From NCBI RefSeq assembly GCF_963082655.1, contig NC_081552.1:98768323-98832322 (forward strand): DNA of 64,000 nt. The letters run 5' to 3'. The position numbers and the translations under genes were made by a program. Positions 44,815 through 55,796 of this stretch are shown here, piece after piece. The notes beneath the pieces were generated by a model. It made no database searches, was not told where the DNA came from, and saw only the letters and a list, made by a program, of their open reading frames with translations. The DNA comes from Stomoxys calcitrans (taxonomy: Eukaryota > Arthropoda > Insecta > Diptera > Muscidae). Within the stretch, counting starts at the first letter, position 1, and every line of letters begins with the position of its first letter.

Positions 44815-46975
44815 TGTCATATGCTTACAGTTTTTAATGTTAGGTTCCAGTAGATTATTTTTGTACCAGTCAAACAAACTGTTAAGATCAGATTGCATTA
44901 AACTTTGATGCATCTCGCGATTATACGACAGAAATATTTTGACATCGTCCGCATAGATAAGTACTTTAGAGTGGCGTTCTACATTCGGCAAGTCATTAAT
45001 CAACAAAGTAAAAAGTTGAGGACCAAGATGACTCCCTTGTGGAACCGCAGAACTCACATTAATTTTACAATATTAGCCACTGCACTACCAAATTTCACCA
45101 TTTGTGATCTGCCAATAAGGTACGACTTTATCCAGTTTTATAACGAAGGACCGAATCCCATGTAATGCTACTTGGTTAATAACAATCTATGATTTATCTT
45201 ATCGAATGCCTTACTGAAATCAATATAAATACAGTCTGCGTGGTATTTCTTTCTAAATCCATCGTTCACAACTGTAGTGGGCTCAATAATATTCGTTAAA
45301 GTCGAGCGATGTTTTCGAAAACCATGCTGGTATTTTGATAAAATAGACGATATTTGGAATGATACTGAATCTGTAACAAATAATTTTGGTATTGCACTAA
45401 GCTTCGCGACACCTCTATAACTAAAAATGTCAGTTCTCTTTCCCGACTTAAATATAGGAACAATGTTAGACTTCTTCCACATTTCAGAAAAATACCTAGA
45501 ATATAAAGTTTTGTTGAAGAGGGAGTGCAAAGTTTTCCGCACAATGTTTCAGTATGCATGCTGGGATTCAATCTGGACCAGGAGCTGTCATACGTTTGAG
45601 GCATCTTAAGTTTTCCAACCCAGTAGAAACATCAAAACTATGGACATCAATATGTATAGATGCGAATTCTGGCAATCCAGCAAAAATTAAAGCTTCTAGG
45701 AACCGAACAAGAATAATCAAGAGACCGGTTTATATGGTAGATAGATACATCAGGTTATAGACTGATTTGGAACGTACTTGACACAGTTGTTGAAAGTCAT
45801 AACAAAACACCGCATGCAAGTTTTAGACACAATAGTATACAATAAAAATTGCGGCTTGTAAGGACTCAAGAAGTCAAATCGGTAGATCGGTTATAGACCG
45901 ATTCGGACCATACTTGACACAGTTGTTCAAAGACATCCCATAACACTATATGTTCAATTTCCGCCAAATCGGACAAAAATTGTGGCATGTAAGGGCTGAA
46001 GAAGTCAAATCGGAAGATCGGTTTATATGGGATCTATATCCGGTCATAGACCGATTTAAACCGTACTTGACACAGTTGTTGGAAGTCGTAACAGAACACG
46101 TCATGCAAAATTTTAGTCAAATCGAACAAAAATTGCGTCTTTCAGGGGCTCCAGAAGCCAAATCGTGAGATCGGTTTATAGGAGAGCTGGATCGGGTTAT
46201 AGACCGATTTGAACCGTACTTGGCACAGTTGTTGGAAGTCATAACAGAACACTACATGCTTAATTTCAACCAAATCGGAAAAATTGCGGCTTCCAGGTGC
46301 TCAAGAATTAAAATCGGGAGATCAGTTTCTTTGGGAGCTACATCTAACTCAGAACCGATATCGCCCATTTGCAATCCCCAATGACCTACATCAATACATA
46401 GTATAAGTGCAAAGTTTTAAGAGCCTAGCTTTACGCGTTCGACCTCTATCGTGATTTCCACAGACGGACGGACATTGCTAGATCGACTCAGAATGTCGAG
46501 ACGATCCAGAATATATACATTTTATGGGGTCGCAGATCAATATTTCGAGGTGTTACAAACGGAATGACTAGGTTAGTATACCTTCATCCTATGATGGTGG
46601 GTATAAAATGATGCAAAGATATTTGCGATTCTAATACCATCATCCACTGCAACTTACATAAATTGCAAACTCTTTGGGAAACCATTACATCGACGTTTAT
46701 TGTTAATAGAATCATAAAAGGATTTAGGATTCGACGTCCTCTCATTCTTAATCTTTGTCATATACCTGTCATATAGTTGTTTATTCACAATCGTGTATTT
46801 TGACCTTGCTACTGAATAATTCGTATAACCATAATGTAAACCACTTCTTGGGAATTATCTATACAACTCTATTCTTTCTGTTCTTCAATTTCGGCAACAC
46901 ATTAGTATTCCATGGAGGACCAACATTCGTTAAGTATACTCTCATTGGAACAGTTTTTGATCGGTGTTGCCGTTT
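44815..46975 (-). pseudogene. Jockey-clade LINE ORF2 fragment, split by a DINE-like insertion
   Basis: Read on the minus strand from right to left. 46975-46607 gives the linker before reverse transcriptase (IKNERTSNPKSFYDSINN, GFPKSLQFM, then DDGIRIANIFASF). After the insertion the frame resumes near 45690 (IFAGLPEF, HIDVHSFDVSTGLENLRCLK), then RT motifs: APGPD before a stop, KSNIVPIFKSGKRTDIFSYR, QHGFRKHRST, YIDFSKAFDKINH near 45200, and SAVPQGSHLGPQLFTLLIND followed by the catalytic YADD near 44950. Several stops and frameshifts make it a pseudogene. The endonuclease domain and the 3' end are missing. The RT signature fits jockey-type elements; the clade is not proven. Confidence 0.75.
45690..46606 (-). 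mobile_element. Divergent DINE-A3 element inserted in the jockey-like LINE
   Basis: Ends with a degraded TATACC terminus (TTCATCCTATGATGGTGGG, TATAAAA) at 46606, has the CCAGAATATATACATTTTAT block and a GACGGACGGACATTGC run, and about five A3 monomers. The hairpin end is not recognisable near 45690. The LINE reading frame is interrupted exactly across this block. Confidence 0.65.
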
Positions 46976-47215
46976 TTGATAGGGTCCAACCAAAATTGGT
47001 AGGTTTTTATTCTCTTGGTAGGTTGGTAGGCTGACCTCAATTTTTACGTTTAATACCGCATTTAGTACTTTCTTTACGGATTAAGCTAGAGCTCTGAAAT
47101 TTAACATGTAGGTACAACTAAAAAGTATATGTTGGGTAACTAAATGATTTTTTTTACAAATCGTACATTTGGTACCAAAAAGTTCTAAATAGTACGGAAT
47201 TGCTTACGTACTTTT
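46976..47215. other. Family E-like fragment and unclassified sequence
   Basis: 47050-47215 contains GCTAGAGCTCTGAAATTTAA and TTTGGTACCAAAAAGTTC, matching family E at 35291-35707. 46976-47049 has repeated TTGGTAGG phrases that reappear around 51355-51410. No gene. Confidence 0.45.
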
Positions 47216-47437
47216 GTAGTGAACGGAGACGGGAAAAACTAAATAATTTGGTAAAAATGATCGTAGTCTAGACAAAAATACGATAAGTTGTATCGAATAC
47301 GAAATCGTACCAGGAGTGGTACAAAACGTACTTAAATGCTGTAATTGGTACTACTTGGTACTTTTTCGAAGAATTAGTTAAAGTTTTGAAATGTGCGATA
47401 CAGCTTTAATTTGATAGAACATACTGGGCTTGGATTG

Positions 47438-48602
47438 TTTTTATACCCTCCATCATAGGATGGGGGTATACTAATTTCGTAATACTGTTTGTAACTACTC
47501 GAAATATTTGTCTGAGACCCCATAAAGTATATATATTCTTGATCGTCGTGACATTTTATGTCGATATAGCAATGTCCGTCCGTCCGTCTGTCTGTCGAAA
47601 GCACGCTAACTTTCGCAGGAGTAAAGCTAGCCGCTTGAAATTTTACACAAATACTTCTTATTAGTGTAGGTCGGTTGGGATCGGTCAATGTTTTGATATA
47701 CCTGCCATATAAACCAATCTTGGGACTTGACTTCTTGAGTCTCTAGAGGGCGCAATTCTCTTCCGATATGACCGAAATTTTGCAAGCGGTGTTTTGGTAT
47801 CACTTCCAACAACTGCGCTCAGTATGGTTTAAATCGGTTAATGTTTTGATATAGCTGCCATATAAACCGATCTTGGGTCTTGACTTCTTGAGCCTCTAGA
47901 GTGCGCAATTATTATCCGATAAGAATGAAATTTTGCACGACGTGTTTTGTTATGATATCCAACAACTGTGCCTAGTATGGTTCAAATCGGTCCATAACCT
48001 GATATAGCTGCCATATAAACCGATCTTGGTTCTTGACTTCTTGAGCCTCTAGAGTGCGCAATTCATATCCGATTGAAATGAAATTTTGTACGACGTGTTT
48101 TCTTATGATATCCAACCACTGTGCAAAGTATGGATCAAATCGGTCCATAACCTGATGTAGCTGTCATGTAAACCGATCTGAGATCTTGAATTCTTGAGCC
48201 TCTAGACGTCGCTATTATTATCCGATTTGCCTGAAATTTTGTACGAAGGATCCTCTCATGACCATGAACATACGTGTTTATTATGGTCTGAATCGGTCTA
48301 TAGCCCGATACAGCTCCCTCTATATTATTTCTCTATTTTATTCTCTCTATTTTATTTCTCGAGACCCCAAAGGGCGCAATTCTTATTCGAATTGGTGACA
48401 TTTTACACAGGTCTCCAACATATAATTTAATTGTGGTCCAAACCGGACCATATCTTGATATCGCTCTTTTAGCAGAGCAAATCTTTTCCTATATCATTTT
48501 TTGTCTAAGTAGAGATGTCGGGAAAAGAACTCGACAAATGTGATCCATGGTGGAGGGTATACAAGATTCGGCCCGGCCGAACTTAGCACTCTTTAACTTG
48601 TT
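47438..48602 (+). mobile_element. DINE-1-like family A element, nested in the LINE copy
   Basis: TTTTTATACCCTCCATCATA start, short GTCCGTCCGTCTG run, about five monomers, and a slightly degraded hairpin end (AGCACTCTTTAACTTGTT). The flanking LINE sequence continues on both sides, as shown by the inverted arm. Confidence 0.85.
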
Positions 48603-49448
48603 ATTTCTTATATTTAGGTACTAAAACGCACAAATACAAATACAAAGTTTTTAGCATTTTCGCAATCGATAAGTTGTAAAGCCTCATCTATCTGCCTTAA
48701 ATCGTGTACCGGTATTGACGTGTCTTCAAATATCTGCAGTTTTTGGCGCAGTTTGCTTGCTATTAACGAAACAAATTAAAGGAATACAAAACATTTAATC
48801 TCCTCCTCTACCTTTTGGCCATAATTCGTAACAAACATATACTTGCTGACTATAAGCTTTGATTGGAAAGTGATAAATTAACCTTATGTCAATTTCCATC
48901 TTGCTTTGTTGCAGTTCCTCAATATAAAAATAATTAATTACACACATTTATATGCCGGCAAGGGATTCTTGTATAAGCTAAGCTTTTCTTTGTCATCATT
49001 TCTTGGTTTAATACATCCCTGCAAATTGGTTGTTGTACTTGCTACAAGCATAAAATCGTGAAACAAAGAGATCTATTTGGTTGCGATTCCGTTGCACCAT
49101 CAATCAATGAAGAGAATGCTCAATCAATTTCACAACCGGTGTCATCAATTAAAATTTAGGAAATTCCGCCATAAAATACATCTACCGAAAAATCAATTGA
49201 AAATAGAGATCTTTCAAACAAACTAACACCAACCGAATCTGGAGCATTTTTCTCTTCTTAAGTCTCCCAAAATGTACCAAACTCACCTATCCCACCCAAC
49301 CTAAAAGTTGTTGTACTTAAACGCACTATATTTGCTGCCCGATTTTCTGCAGAGACGACAAAAAAAATCTTATCTTATATTAAAAGCAAAGCCAACTTTG
49401 CCACTGATATAAAAGTCTTCAAATTTGAATATGCGGAAGGACGAAGCA

Positions 49449-51073
49449 TTTTTTATACCCTCCACCATAAGATGGGGGGTATACTAATTTCGTCATTCTG
49501 TTTGTAACTACTCGAAATATTCGTCTGAGACCCCATAAAGTATATATATTCTTGATCGTCGTGACATTTTATGTCGATCTAGCCATGTCCGTCCGTCTGT
49601 CCGTCCGTCCGTCCGTCCGTCTGTCTGTCGAAAGCACGCTAACTTCCGAAGGAGTAAAGCTAGCCGCTTGAAATTTTGCACAAATACTTCTTATTAGTGT
49701 AGGTCGGTTGGTATTGTAAATGGGCCATATCGGTCCATGTTTTGATATAGCTGCCATATAAACCGATCTTGGGTCTTGACTTCTTGAGCCTGTAGAGTGC
49801 GCAATTCTTATCCGATTGGAACGAAATTTTGCATGATGTGTTTTGCTATGATATCCAACAACTGTGCCAAGTATGGTTCAAATCGCTCCATAACCTGATA
49901 TAGCTGCCATATAAACCGATCTTGGGTCTTGACTTCTTGAGCCTCTAGCGTGCGCAATTCTTATCCGATCAGAATGAAATTTTGCACGACGTGTTTTGTT
50001 ATGATATCCAACAACTCTGCCAAGTATGGTTCAAATCGGTCCATAACCTGATATAGCTGCCATATAAACCGATCTTGGGTCTTGACTTCTTGAGCCTCTA
50101 GAGTGCGCAATTCTTATCCGATTGAAATGAAATTTTGCACGACGTGTTTTCTTATTATATCCAATAACAGTGCCAAGTATGGTTCGAATCGGTCCATAAC
50201 CTGATATAGCTACCATATAAACCGATCTTGGGTCTTGACTTCTTGAGCCTCTAGAGTGCGCAATTCTTATCCGATTGGAATGGAATTTCGCACGACGTGT
50301 TTTGTTATGATACCCAACAACTGCGCCAAGTATGGTTCTAATCGGTCCATAACCTGATATAGCTACCATATAAACCGATCTTGGGTCTTGACTTCTTGAG
50401 CCTCTAGAGGGCACAATTCTTATCCGATTTGAATGAATTTTTGCACGAAGTATTTCGTTATGATATCCAACAACTGTGCCAAGTATGGTTCAAATCGGTT
50501 CATAAACTGATATAGCTGTCATATAAACAGATCTGGGGATTTGATTTCTTGAGCTTCTAGAGGGCGCAATTTCTATCCGATTTGGCTGAAATTTTGCATG
50601 ACGTATTTTATTTTTACTTTCAACAACTGGATCAAATAAGGTTCAAATCGGTTCATAACCTGATATAGCTGCCATATAAACCGATCTGGGATCTTGACTT
50701 CTTGACCCCTAGAGGTCGCAATTATTATCCGATATGCCTGAAATTTTGTACGTTGGATCCTTTCATGACCATCAACAAACGTGTTTATTATGGTCTGAAT
50801 CGGTCTATAGCCCGATACAGATCCCATATAAATCGTTCTCTCTATTTTACTTCGGGAGCCCCAATGGGCGCAATTCTTAACGCAACATATAATTTAATTT
50901 TGGTCCGAACCGGACCATATCTTGATATCGTTTTAATAGCAGAGTAACTCTTTTCTTATATCCTTTTTTTTTTGCATAGGAAGAGATGCCGGGAAAAGAA
51001 CTTGACAAATGCGATCCATGGTGGAGGGTATATAAGATTCGGCCCGGCCGAACTTAGCACGCTTTTACTTGTT
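49449..51073 (+). mobile_element. DINE-1-like family A element, nested in the LINE copy
   Basis: Inserted in the T run after GGACGAAGCATT. Complete, with GTCCGTCCGTCCGTCC run near 49590-49620, about seven monomers and the CTTTTACTTGTT end at 51073. Read on the minus strand, the stretch near 50830-50000 is nearly parallel to 17640-18480, showing a close relative. Confidence 0.85.
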
Positions 51074-51360
51074 AAACTTATGGTTCCTGTATTGTATTAA
51101 AACTAAATTCTCTACCTTCCGTTGATACCTTTAATATAGTTTATCAAAAGGTTAAAGATTTAAACGCTAAATTATAAGCCTCATATATTGAGATTTACGA
51201 TTTTAGTTACATAGTTATAACATTTACTGAAACCCGGCTTCAAAGTAACATTCACAACAGAGAAATTTTTTGTCAAAATTTCAGATATTTAGACGATAAG
51301 ATATTTCAAAAGAGGAGACGGCTAGCTAGCTATTTCTTCTGAATTACCTACTGTGGAAGG

Positions 51361-51529
51361 TTTGGTAGGCTTTGATCTTGTTTGTATCATTTTTTTCTTA
51401 AATTTTGGTAGGAATTGATTTTCTTGAGTGGCAACACTGTCTCTGATACATAATGTCCTAAAGTACAATAGAACATTAGTATTTCATCTAAAGAATACAT
51501 TGAATGAAGAGTAGTCCAGTCCATTGAAT
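51361..51529. other. Spacer between the two inverted LINE copies
   Basis: Contains TTTGGTAGGCTTTGATCTTG and TTTTGGTAGGAATTGATTTT phrases, related to 46980-47040, and GGCAACACTGTC. No frame or structure is recognised. It forms most of the loop of the inverted repeat. Confidence 0.45.
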
Positions 51530-53186
51530 CTATGAACAGGTAATAAATATGGATAAATATCGAAGACGGATCTTAATAGCGACAATTTCAATATCAAGCG
51601 GTGTGGGAAAGAACATTTCTTCAGTAGGATATTCAGAAGAAACAGCTAACAAGACACCACCGCCTCCTCTCTTGGAAATATTTACACGTCTAAATATCTG
51701 AAATTTTGACAAAAAATTCTCCGCCCTAAATGTAACTTTGAAGCCAGGTTTCAGTAAATGCTATAACTATGTAACTAAAATCGAAACCCTCAATATATAA
51801 GGCTTATAATTTAGCGTTTAAACCTTTAACGTTTTGATAAACTAGATTAAAGGTATCGGAAGGTATAGAAATTAGTTTTTAATATAATACAGGAACAATA
51901 ATTTAAAAAAATGCTTCGTCTTTCCGAATATATAAATTTGAAGACTTTTATATCAGTGACAGTGTTGGCTTTGCTTTTAATATAAGATAAGATATTTTTT
52001 GTCGTATCTGCGGAAAATCGGGCAGCAAATATAGTGCGTTTAGGTATAACAACTTTTAGGTTGGGTGGGATAAATGAGTTAGGTATATTGGGAAAGAGTT
52101 GAGAAGAGAAAAATGCTCTAGATTCGTCGGTGTTAGTTTGTTTGATAAATCTCTATTTTCAATTGATTTTTCGGTAGATGTATTTTCAGGCGGTGTTTTC
52201 TAACTATTTATTGATGACACCGGTTGTGAAGTTGATTGAGTATTCTCTTCATTGATTGATGGCAATGGTTGTGAAGTTGATTGAGTATTCTCTTCATTGA
52301 CTGATGGCAACGGTTGTGAAATTGACTGAATCTTCTCGTCATTGGTTGGTTTGACATAGCAGCATCAATCGGCATTTTCCTTTTGAGAAGTGAGTCAGAT
52401 TCTACGAACTGATCTCAATTAGACGTTTTATCAAATATTTCATTGTATTTTACAAATCTATTCATCAAAGTGTTGAATTCAGTGTTTATATTGTGCCAAC
52501 AAGACACCATCGGAATCGGTGTTTTTGCAGTTGATGTCAGAGTAATTCATGTTTAAGTTTTAAATTCTGGGGTTTTCTTTTAAAGTAGAAGTTTAGCGAA
52601 TATCGCAACCAAATAGATCTCTTTGTTTTACGATTTTACGCTTGTAGCAAGTACAACAACCAATTTGCAGGGATGTATTAAACCAAGAAATGATGGCAAA
52701 GAAAAGCTTAGCTTGTACAAGAACCCCTTGCCGGCATATAAATGTGTATAATTAAAGCTTATATTGAGGAACAGCAACAAAGCAAGATGGAAATTGCCAT
52801 AAGGTTAATTTATCAATTTCCAATCAAAGCTTATAGTCAGCAAGTATATGTTTGTTACGAATTATGGCCAAAAGGCAGAGGAGGAGATTAAATGTTTTGT
52901 ATTCCTTTAATTTGTTTCGTTAATAACAGGCAAGCTGCGCCAAAAACTGCAGATATTTGAAGACACGTCAATACCGGTACACTATTTAAGGCAGATAGAT
53001 GAGGCTTTACAATTAATCGACTGCAAGAATGCTAAAAATTTTGTATTTCTATTTGTGCATTTTAGTACCTTAATTTACGAAGTAAAGGAAATCTAAGCAG
53101 TTCGTATTTGAAACAACTTATCGTATTTTTGTCTAGACTACGATCATTTTTACAAAATTGTTTAGTTTTACCCTAATTATTTAGTT
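51530..53186 (-). pseudogene. Internally deleted LINE, minus-strand copy (arm 2): ORF1 remnant joined to endonuclease
   Basis: Minus-strand order: untranslated or ORF1 leader region (53186-52400, with four CTCAATCAACTTCACAACC-like repeats around 52210-52340), ORF1 remnant with LKVVIPK-type and FAARFSADTTKNILSY-like frames near 52080-51915, then NLVYQNVKGLNAKL near 51850 and TETWLQS near 51740. These last two are the start of an AP-type endonuclease. A clean 60-codon frame follows (SKRGGGGVLLAVSSEYPTEE, then PTPLDIEIVAIKIRLR) at 51712-51530. The junction between ORF1 and the endonuclease is shared with arm 1. Stops and frameshifts are scattered through. No RT remains. Confidence 0.65.
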
Positions 53187-53340
53187 TTACCGGCTGAACT
53201 TAGTTTCTACTTGTTAATAGATAATTTTGTCGTTCGTCATATACTTACTAGTTGTACATACATGCTAAAATTCAGACCTCTAGCTGTATCTGCAAAGGAG
53301 GTATCAAATGGTAACGATTTTTATACCAAAATGTGCAAAT
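53187..53340. other. DINE-like terminal remnant and unassigned sequence
   Basis: CCGGCTGAACTTAGTTTCTA then CTTGTT at 53190-53213 looks like an isolated DINE-A hairpin end. The rest is unassigned. Confidence 0.4.
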
Positions 53341-53690
53341 TTTTTTACCTACCACTATAGAATGAGGGTATACTTATCTAGTCATTTCGGTTGTAACACC
53401 TCGAAATATTCGTCTAAGACCCCATGAAGTATATGTATTCTTGATCGTCTCGACGATCTGTGTTGATCTAGCCATTTCCGTCCGTCTGTCGAAATCACGA
53501 TAGCGGTCGAACGCGTAAAGCTAGCCACATGAAATTTTGCAGAGCCAAGTGCGGTCCACATCGGTAAAGAACCAGATATAGCTCCCATATAAACGGATTT
53601 CCCGATTTGACTTCTTGAGCCTCTGGAAGCCTGAATTTTCATTCGATTTGGCTGAAATTTTGCACATAACCTGATATAGCGTGCTAGAAA
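53341..53690 (+). mobile_element. DINE-A3 fragment, TATACCC-side end
   Basis: TTTTTTTACCTACCACTATA start, GAAGTATATGTATTCTTGAT block, GTCCGTCTGTC, then one monomer, truncated at about 53690 next to the palindrome GCGTGCTAGAAATTAGCACGC. Confidence 0.65.
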
Positions 53691-53959
53691 TTAGCACGCC
53701 CTGACCGATACGGGATAACTATGAGCACCACACAGGCTGGAACTTTGAGCTCCAACTTGTGTGGTGACCATTGTTATCACGGGAAGCTTACCTTAAAGCT
53801 ACCAGGCTCGTCCACAGGTTGCCGATGGTAGAAAGCTCCGTTTTTATGCGGAGTAGTTGCAAATGCGGCCGTGGGCAGTCAGCGATTTTCGAGAGGAGAG
53901 TCTCAATGAGGAGTCAGGTGGCACTGGCTCTTAACTTACTACTGAGTGCCAATGATACT
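53691..53959. other. GC-richer unassigned fragment between a DINE remnant and the LTR
   Basis: Contains TGGTGACCATTGTTATCACG and GGTTGCCGATGGTAGAAAGC and is noticeably less AT-rich than its surroundings. It reads like the untranslated end of a LINE, but I cannot assign it. The 94-codon plus-strand frame here crosses the LTR boundary at 53960 and is not a gene. Confidence 0.4.
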
Positions 53960-55742
53960 TGTAACGTTCCACCTTCGCGGGCCCTGCTTCTTCCGAGTGT
54001 GGCTACCTCCTTGCCGCCGGCCGTGCTCAGTCATGGGGCGGTTCTTACTCATTAGAAGCAGACACGGAATCGTTTTCATATAAGTAAAATAAGGTAGCTC
54101 TTTGATTAGGGGATAGATGAGAAAAGGGAGATATTAAAATAGGATAGAAACAGAAAATTTTGAATAATGTCTGCAGCATTAGATGTTAATTCGCCGCATC
54201 TTCTTAAATTTCTCACCCAACCTTGTCTAAATTACAATGTTGAGCCACGTAACCATCCTCTACTTGGTGTACTTCACTTTTCGTAAGGAAAACTAAAACT
54301 TAATAGTTCATATTGTAGGTTTGTATTTTACATTAAAACTAATAACAAAGTAACTGGATAAGTTTGGAAACAAAAAAAAAAAAAAAAAAATCCTGACCGT
54401 AAGTAAAATTCAAATTCTTATTTAAATTACAAAAGTTATCCAAAAAATTATAGAATTAAAAACTTAATAAAAGTGATGTAAAAGTTAAAACAAAATGTGT
54501 GAAAGAGCGTATACAAAAATGAAATATATAACTTGACTCACCAAATTAATCCTAAGTTGTCTCCAGGCCTGATGACTTCGGATATGCAGCCACTTGCTGA
54601 GGTTTTGAAATTACGTTATAAAAGATATTTCAAAATTGCATAGCTCAATGAGAATTCAAGTGTTTAAAAATGTATGTAACAAAAAGAGTAAATCTAATGA
54701 AAAATGTTTGATGTGTCTAAACTAAGTTCGTATTAAGGAAGGAATAGCGCAAAAAGTAGACTTAAGATGATTAAATCAGACTTTTTTTTTAAACTCGGAT
54801 AAAAAAACCGAGATGTTAAATAAGTAAGTATTAAACGGTTATATTAAATAATAAAGGTATGTCTCAGGATGTTTTAAATGACGAAAAATTACGTCATAAA
54901 AAGATTATTTATAGATGTGTGATATTAAAATTAATGAGAGAAATCTCTACAATAATGTGTCGTGTCCTTGATTAGTTTTCCATGTTTTGAAATGTCTTTT
55001 TATTCAATTAATGTTTCTATTTGGGTCTTCCGAACCCAGGTGGTTCGGAGAATCTTCTGACCTCCAGTCAAATTCCAAATGTCTGCTTCCTGTCGAATAT
55101 GCTTTGAAGCATCTCGAAGATATCGTAATCAAGAGGAACAAAATTATTGATTCTGACTTCAAGATATTCCCTTCTTGCCAAACGGTCCACAAAACAATTG
55201 GACAATCGAAAATGCAGGTTTTTCACAACCTCTTCCAGATGGGAAGTCTCTACACAATTGGGAAAAGCGGGGTCACTACATGGTCTATAGTTACATTTTC
55301 CAATTCACTCACCAAAAAGACTCCGAAAAGATGAATTGAAGATTCCTTGAGCGATATTCTTTAAAATTTTCCACTAATAAAAAGCTCGCGGAACGCTAAA
55401 CTAACGGGTTTTAAGTAATACTAATATTTTCGGGTTCACGGTCAACACAAATTATCAGACCAAATGAAAATTCCTGCTGCGACCAAAGCGACTGTCTTTG
55501 AGAAGTTTGAAAATTCAAATGAAAATTTCTCTATTCTCATAAAGCCAAAGAAACAGAATATGAAGAAACAAAACCCAATGCTTGCTATGCTTACAAAACC
55601 AATTGAACAAGCAAGTGAAAAATATAAAGACATTAAGTTGGTTAAAGAAAGTCATAGCCTAGTTAGAAAAACATTTATTTTCCTTAATCAGAATCCAGAG
55701 GTTGGGAACCAACAAAAAAAACGTAGCAATGCTATAAATTAC
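53960..55742 (-). repeat. 3' LTR (inner boundary uncertain)
   Basis: Aligns by eye with 62361-64000 from TGTAACGTTCCACC onward up to 55625, where the right copy runs off the window. Outer end: TGTAAC at 53960, so the LTR ends GTTACA on its own strand. The inner end is either 55742 (TTACA, giving short inverted ends TGTAA..TTACA) or about 55799, overlapping the pol stop; no clear polypurine tract decides. Either way the LTR is about 1.78-1.84 kb, long for this superfamily. The A run at 54372-54390 is one base longer than in the other copy. Confidence 0.8.
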
Positions 55743-55796
55743 ACCATGCAAAAAAAAAAAAAAATTATAAAAAATCCAAAACAAAAGAAAATTTTA

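Larger units (their letters stand above)
47216..51360 (+). pseudogene. Internally deleted LINE, plus-strand copy (arm 1 of a large inverted repeat), carrying two DINE-A insertions
   Basis: Unique segments are 47216-47437, 48603-49448 and 51074-51360. Read in order they are the same sequence, inverted, as 53186-51640. 49270-49448 reads PPNLKVVVLKRTIFAARFSA then ETTKKILSYIKSKANF and FKFEYAEGRSIF, resembling the ORF1 (gag-like) protein of jockey-type LINEs. 51074-51360 corresponds to the start of ORF2 endonuclease (TETWLQS-like region) with stops. The intervening ORF1 end and ORF2 start are missing in both arms. DINE-A copies sit at 47438-48602 and 49449-51073. Confidence 0.65.

Noticed and set aside
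53771..54055. 94-codon plus-strand frame
   Set aside because: It crosses the LTR boundary at 53960, so its two halves have different origins.
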